Part shown: piece by piece, positions 6,110 to 7,836 of the stretch
Layout of the letters: each line of letters opens with the position of its first letter
Numbering within the stretch: position 1 is the stretch's first letter
Source: Kiritimatiellia bacterium
GTDB taxonomy: Bacteria > Verrucomicrobiota > Kiritimatiellia > RFP12 > UBA1067
Length of the DNA stretch: 7,836 bases
Reading direction: 5' to 3'
Assembly (NCBI GenBank): GCA_017459225.1
Contig: JAFUDL010000075.1
Coordinates: forward strand, 1-7,836
Notes under the pieces: generated by a model
Database searches by the model: none
What the model was told of the DNA's origin: nothing
The model's input: only the letters and a program-made list of their open reading frames with translations
Position numbers and translations under genes: made by a program

Positions 6110-6477
6110 GTGGTCTGGGACAGCATATCGAGTATGCGCAGAACTTCATCGCGCAAGTTGATGCTCAACACACCCGTGATGTCGCGCGTGAAAGCGCCAT
6201 GTCATCCGACAAGACGCGAAAGAACACGGAACGTCTGTATCTGGTCGTTCAGGCGATGTGGGAGTTGTTAAAAGAAAAAGCAGGTCTCACAGATGCCGAT
6301 CTTGACGCCAAGGTACAAGAGATAGACATGCGCGATGGTCGGCTTGACGGCCAGGACTCGACTCAGACCGCCCCTCTGACATGTCGCCAGTGCGGTCGTA
6401 CGATCCTCTCTGGTCAGGCACAGTGTTCGTGGTGCGGCGCACAGGTTGAATGCGGCCCCTTTACCCATGCAAGGTAG
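6106..6477 (+). CDS. Small zinc-ribbon protein of unknown function
   Basis: Encodes 123 residues. The N-terminal half is helical and polar, with a probable short coiled coil around residues 35-60 (NTERLYLVVQAMWELLKEKA), followed by a conserved-looking KVQEIDMRDGRLDG (69-82). The C-terminus is a zinc ribbon with ligands C93, C96, C107 and C110 (CRQCG, then CSWCG). I know similar small proteins from bacterial genomes but no function for them; the architecture would suit an adaptor or regulator. The ATG overlaps the yjdF stop (ATGA), with AAAGG at 6091-6095 ten bases upstream, so it is the last member of the aat chain. Confidence 0.75.
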   Translation: MSGLGQHIEYAQNFIAQVDAQHTRDVARESAMSSDKTRKNTERLYLVVQAMWELLKEKAGLTDADLDAKVQEIDMRDGRLDGQDSTQTAPLTCRQCGRTILSGQAQCSWCGAQVECGPFTHAR

Positions 6478-6502
6478 AAAACTGGGGTGATGCTACGTTG
6501 AA

Positions 6503-6736
6503 ATGAAAGCTATACTCTATGCATTTCTGGCGGCGGTTTTCTACGCCATCAACATCCCCACGCTCGTGCGGCACCACACCCATCCGCACCAGCACACCTT
6601 CACGCATTTTCACGGCGGCTACGTCCACACGCATACGATCACGCATACCCACGAACACGACCATTTCGGAGCGGACGGTATACATTCCCACAGGCATCCT
6701 TCCGCTGTACTTGAACGAGAACTTGGCAAAACATAA
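6503..6736 (+). pseudogene. EamA/DMT transporter remnant: first TM joined to His-rich tail
   Basis: Encodes 77 residues. MKAILYAFLAAVFYAINIP (1-19) matches the first transmembrane segment of EamA/DMT transporters from gut anaerobes almost word for word. Residues 23-77 are very rich in histidine (HTHTITHTHEHDH and similar) and end in LERELGKT, which resembles the cytosolic His-rich C-terminal tail seen in that transporter group. The eight or nine intervening helices, roughly 250 residues, are missing, yet the frame runs intact to TAA. I read it as an in-frame internal deletion. An alternative is a genuine small membrane-anchored metal-binding peptide, which the sequence would also permit. The ribosome site is weak (GGGGTGATG about 11 bases upstream). 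It follows the zinc-ribbon gene by 25 bases. Confidence 0.6.
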
Positions 6737-6749
6737 CGAAGCGTTAATG

Positions 6750-6832
6750 CTTGAACATGTGCGGCTGGGGAATGCCATACGCTCTTGAAAACGTGCGGTT
6801 GCTCATAGTGCCAAACCCTTGAAAACGTGCGG
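6750..6832. repeat. Three 15-bp direct repeats with 34-bp period
   Basis: CTTGAAAACGTGCGG occurs exactly at 6784-6798 and 6818-6832, and with two changes (CTTGAACATGTGCGG) at 6750-6764. Start-to-start spacing is 34 bp both times, with unrelated 19-base intervals. A fourth copy of the nine-base core TTGAAAACG lies inverted at 6874-6882, over the expected transcription start of the promoter at 6839-6868. The regular spacing suggests binding sites for a regulator, or an iteron-like element. The repeats are too short and too few to call CRISPR. Confidence 0.6.
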
Positions 6833-6838
6833 CGGCCA

Positions 6839-6868
6839 TTGACTCGGCGATACGGTTTGTGGTATAAT
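6839..6868 (+). promoter_or_regulatory. Near-consensus sigma-70 promoter
   Basis: TTGACT (6839-6844) and TATAAT (6863-6868) are separated by 18 bases, and TGG before TATAAT adds an extended -10. This is the best promoter in the window. Transcription would begin near 6875 and read through the ATPase stub into the Sel1-repeat gene about 200 bases later, which has no better promoter of its own. An inverted copy of the upstream 34-bp-spaced repeat core overlaps the start point, suggesting control by whatever binds those repeats. Confidence 0.72.
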
Positions 6869-6881
6869 GTACGCGTTTTCA

Positions 6882-7019
6882 ATGGAAAAACCGATGAGAC
6901 GCAAAATCTACGATAAGCTTTTGGAATGGAAGAAGAAAAGCAACGGATCGACCGCGCTGTTGATTGACGGGGCACGTCTCGTCGAAAAGGCTCTCGCCAA
7001 CGCGCTGCAGGCGAAGTGA
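6882..7019 (+). pseudogene. Stub of a DUF4143-type AAA ATPase (45 codons)
   Basis: The reading frame MRRKIYDKLLEWKKKSNGSTALLIDGARLVEKA (from residue 5) matches the N-terminus of AAA-family ATPases with a C-terminal DUF4143, which start M(K/R)RKIYDxLLxWK and reach a P-loop GARRVGKS about 30 residues in. Here the P-loop reads GARLVEKA: the essential glycine is glutamate, and the serine after the lysine is alanine. The frame ends 12 residues past the P-loop instead of after about 400. The protein cannot bind ATP in the normal way. ATG6894 is the family-like start, with GGA just upstream; ATG6882 lies in the same frame. The strong promoter ahead is intact. Confidence 0.7.
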
Positions 7020-7069
7020 TGTTTGAGGCGTTGCTTTGTGCATTTTGAGGGCGCTAATGTCGCGTCACT

Positions 7070-7075
7070 GGAGGG
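7070..7075 (+). promoter_or_regulatory. Ribosome binding site of the Sel1-repeat gene
   Basis: GGAGGG ends three bases before ATG7079. The frame has a TAA at 7055-7057 and no other ATG between, so this site fixes the start even though the spacing is short. Confidence 0.65.
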
Positions 7076-7078
7076 AAC

Positions 7079-7836
7079 ATGGAAGAAGCCACAAGAGCGG
7101 AAAATTCAACGTTGTCATCTCATGGCCTTGACACCCAATGGGATGATTTTGCTCAGCTGCTCAAAGCGGCAGAACTGGGGAATGTGGACGCGCAGTTTAC
7201 TTTGGGATGGTGCTATTATATTGGCGAGGGAGTGGAAGTGAACCTGTATGAAGCGGTGAAATGGTACCGCAAGGCTGCGGAACAGGGTGATGCGAAGGCG
7301 CAATGCAACTTGGGGTGGTGCTACAATACGGGCAAAGGTGTGGAAAGGGACATGGCAGAAGCTGCGAAGTGGTACCGCAAATCGGCTGAGCAAGGTGATG
7401 CGGATGCGCAATACAACCTTAGTTGCTGCTATGCACGCGGAGAAGGCGTCTTGCAGGACATGAACGAAGCGCTTAAATGGTGCCGAAAAGCCGCAGATCA
7501 GGGTGAACCGTGTGCGCAGAATAGATTAGGGTGGTGCTATGATACGGGCGAAGGAGTGGAGCGAAATGTAGTAGAAGCGGCGAAGTGGTTCCGCAGAGCG
7601 GCGGAGCAGGGCCATGAAGTTGCGCAATACAATCTTGCCAGGTGTTATGAGAACGGCGAAGGAGTGCCGCAGGACAAGGCGGAGGCCGCCAGATGGTCTC
7701 GCAAGGCGGCGGAACAGGGGTATATGTATGCGCAATGCAACCTTGGACTGTGCTACGCCAATGGCGAGGGCGTCGAACAGGATAAACTCGAAGCGGTAAA
7801 GTGGTACCGCAAGGCTGCGGAACAGGGTGATGCGAA
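7079..7836 (+). CDS. Sel1-repeat (TPR-like) protein, 3' end beyond the window
   Basis: The frame is open from ATG7079 to the edge, 252 residues so far. After a 34-residue lead-in without a signal peptide come six complete 36-residue Sel1-like repeats (residues 35-70, 71-106, 107-142, 143-178, 179-214, 215-250) and the start of a seventh. The consensus is AQxNLGxCYxxGEGVxxDxxEAxKWYRKAAEQG, with an unusual conserved cysteine before the tyrosine where leucine is commoner. Such alpha-alpha solenoids are protein-interaction scaffolds; partners cannot be inferred. The lack of an export signal points to the cytosol. The underlying DNA repeats are closely similar, suggesting recent gain of units. It is probably transcribed from the promoter at 6839-6868. 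Confidence 0.9.
   Translation, partial: MEEATRAENSTLSSHGLDTQWDDFAQLLKAAELGNVDAQFTLGWCYYIGEGVEVNLYEAVKWYRKAAEQGDAKAQCNLGWCYNTGKGVERDMAEAAKWYRKSAEQGDADAQYNLSCCYARGEGVLQDMNEALKWCRKAADQGEPCAQNRLGWCYDTGEGVERNVVEAAKWFRRAAEQGHEVAQYNLARCYENGEGVPQDKAEAARWSRKAAEQGYMYAQCNLGLCYANGEGVEQDKLEAVKWYRKAAEQGDA

Noticed and set aside
6750..6832. CRISPR array
   Set aside because: Repeats are 15 bp with 19-bp intervals, only three units, and no cas gene is present.
7115..7735. Two minus-strand frames across the Sel1 repeats
   Set aside because: They are periodic shadows of the 108-bp repeat unit on the opposite strand.

Overview
This is a GC-rich, gene-dense window in which every convincing gene is on the + strand. 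Gene content suggests a Gram-negative, probably anaerobic gut or environmental bacterium: Aat, a lipobox-bearing flavodoxin, YjdF, a Gdx-type SMR exporter, Sel1 repeats and a stub of a DUF4143-type ATPase. I would guess a PVC-group lineage such as Kiritimatiellota or Verrucomicrobiota. That guess rests on gene flavour only; there is no rRNA or other phylogenetic marker.

Layout. (1) 1-138 is the 3' end of an unidentified gene. (2) 136-3172 is a tightly packed operon behind an extended -10 promoter: an iron-sulfur-flavoprotein-like FMN reductase, a lipoprotein-type flavodoxin fused to a UlaG-like metallo-beta-lactamase-fold domain, a short-chain dehydrogenase, a 20-codon mini-ORF that looks like the start of crcB/fluC, and a guanidinium exporter (sugE/gdx). 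(3) 3173-3521 has no intact gene. It holds a 12-bp perfect palindrome, then a second copy of the promoter, leader and FMN reductase gene with 396 bp missing from the middle. (4) 3531-6477 is a five-gene chain of overlapping genes: aat, a DUF1653 protein, a NudC-like Nudix hydrolase fused to a SnoaL-like domain, a YjdF-like membrane protein and a small zinc-ribbon protein. (5) 6503-7019 holds a 77-codon ORF joining the first transmembrane segment of an EamA transporter to a His-rich tail, three 15-bp repeats spaced exactly 34 bp apart, and a 45-codon ATPase stub with a near-consensus promoter. (6) 7079 to the window edge is a Sel1-repeat protein, cut by the window.

The genes suggest redox and flavin chemistry plus small-cation export in the first operon, and protein turnover plus nucleotide clean-up in the second. 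Neither is a recognisable single pathway.

The most unusual feature is a recurrent structural pattern. Four short ORFs (20, 52, 77 and 45 codons) begin like known larger proteins and stop early. In two of them both ends of the parent are recognisable and the middle is gone with the frame kept. Two full-size genes are two-domain fusions whose seams look like recent joins: a leftover signal-peptide-like stretch in one, an internal Shine-Dalgarno plus ATG in the other. In-frame deletion seems to have shaped this region repeatedly. I found no intact transposase, CRISPR array, tRNA or rRNA.
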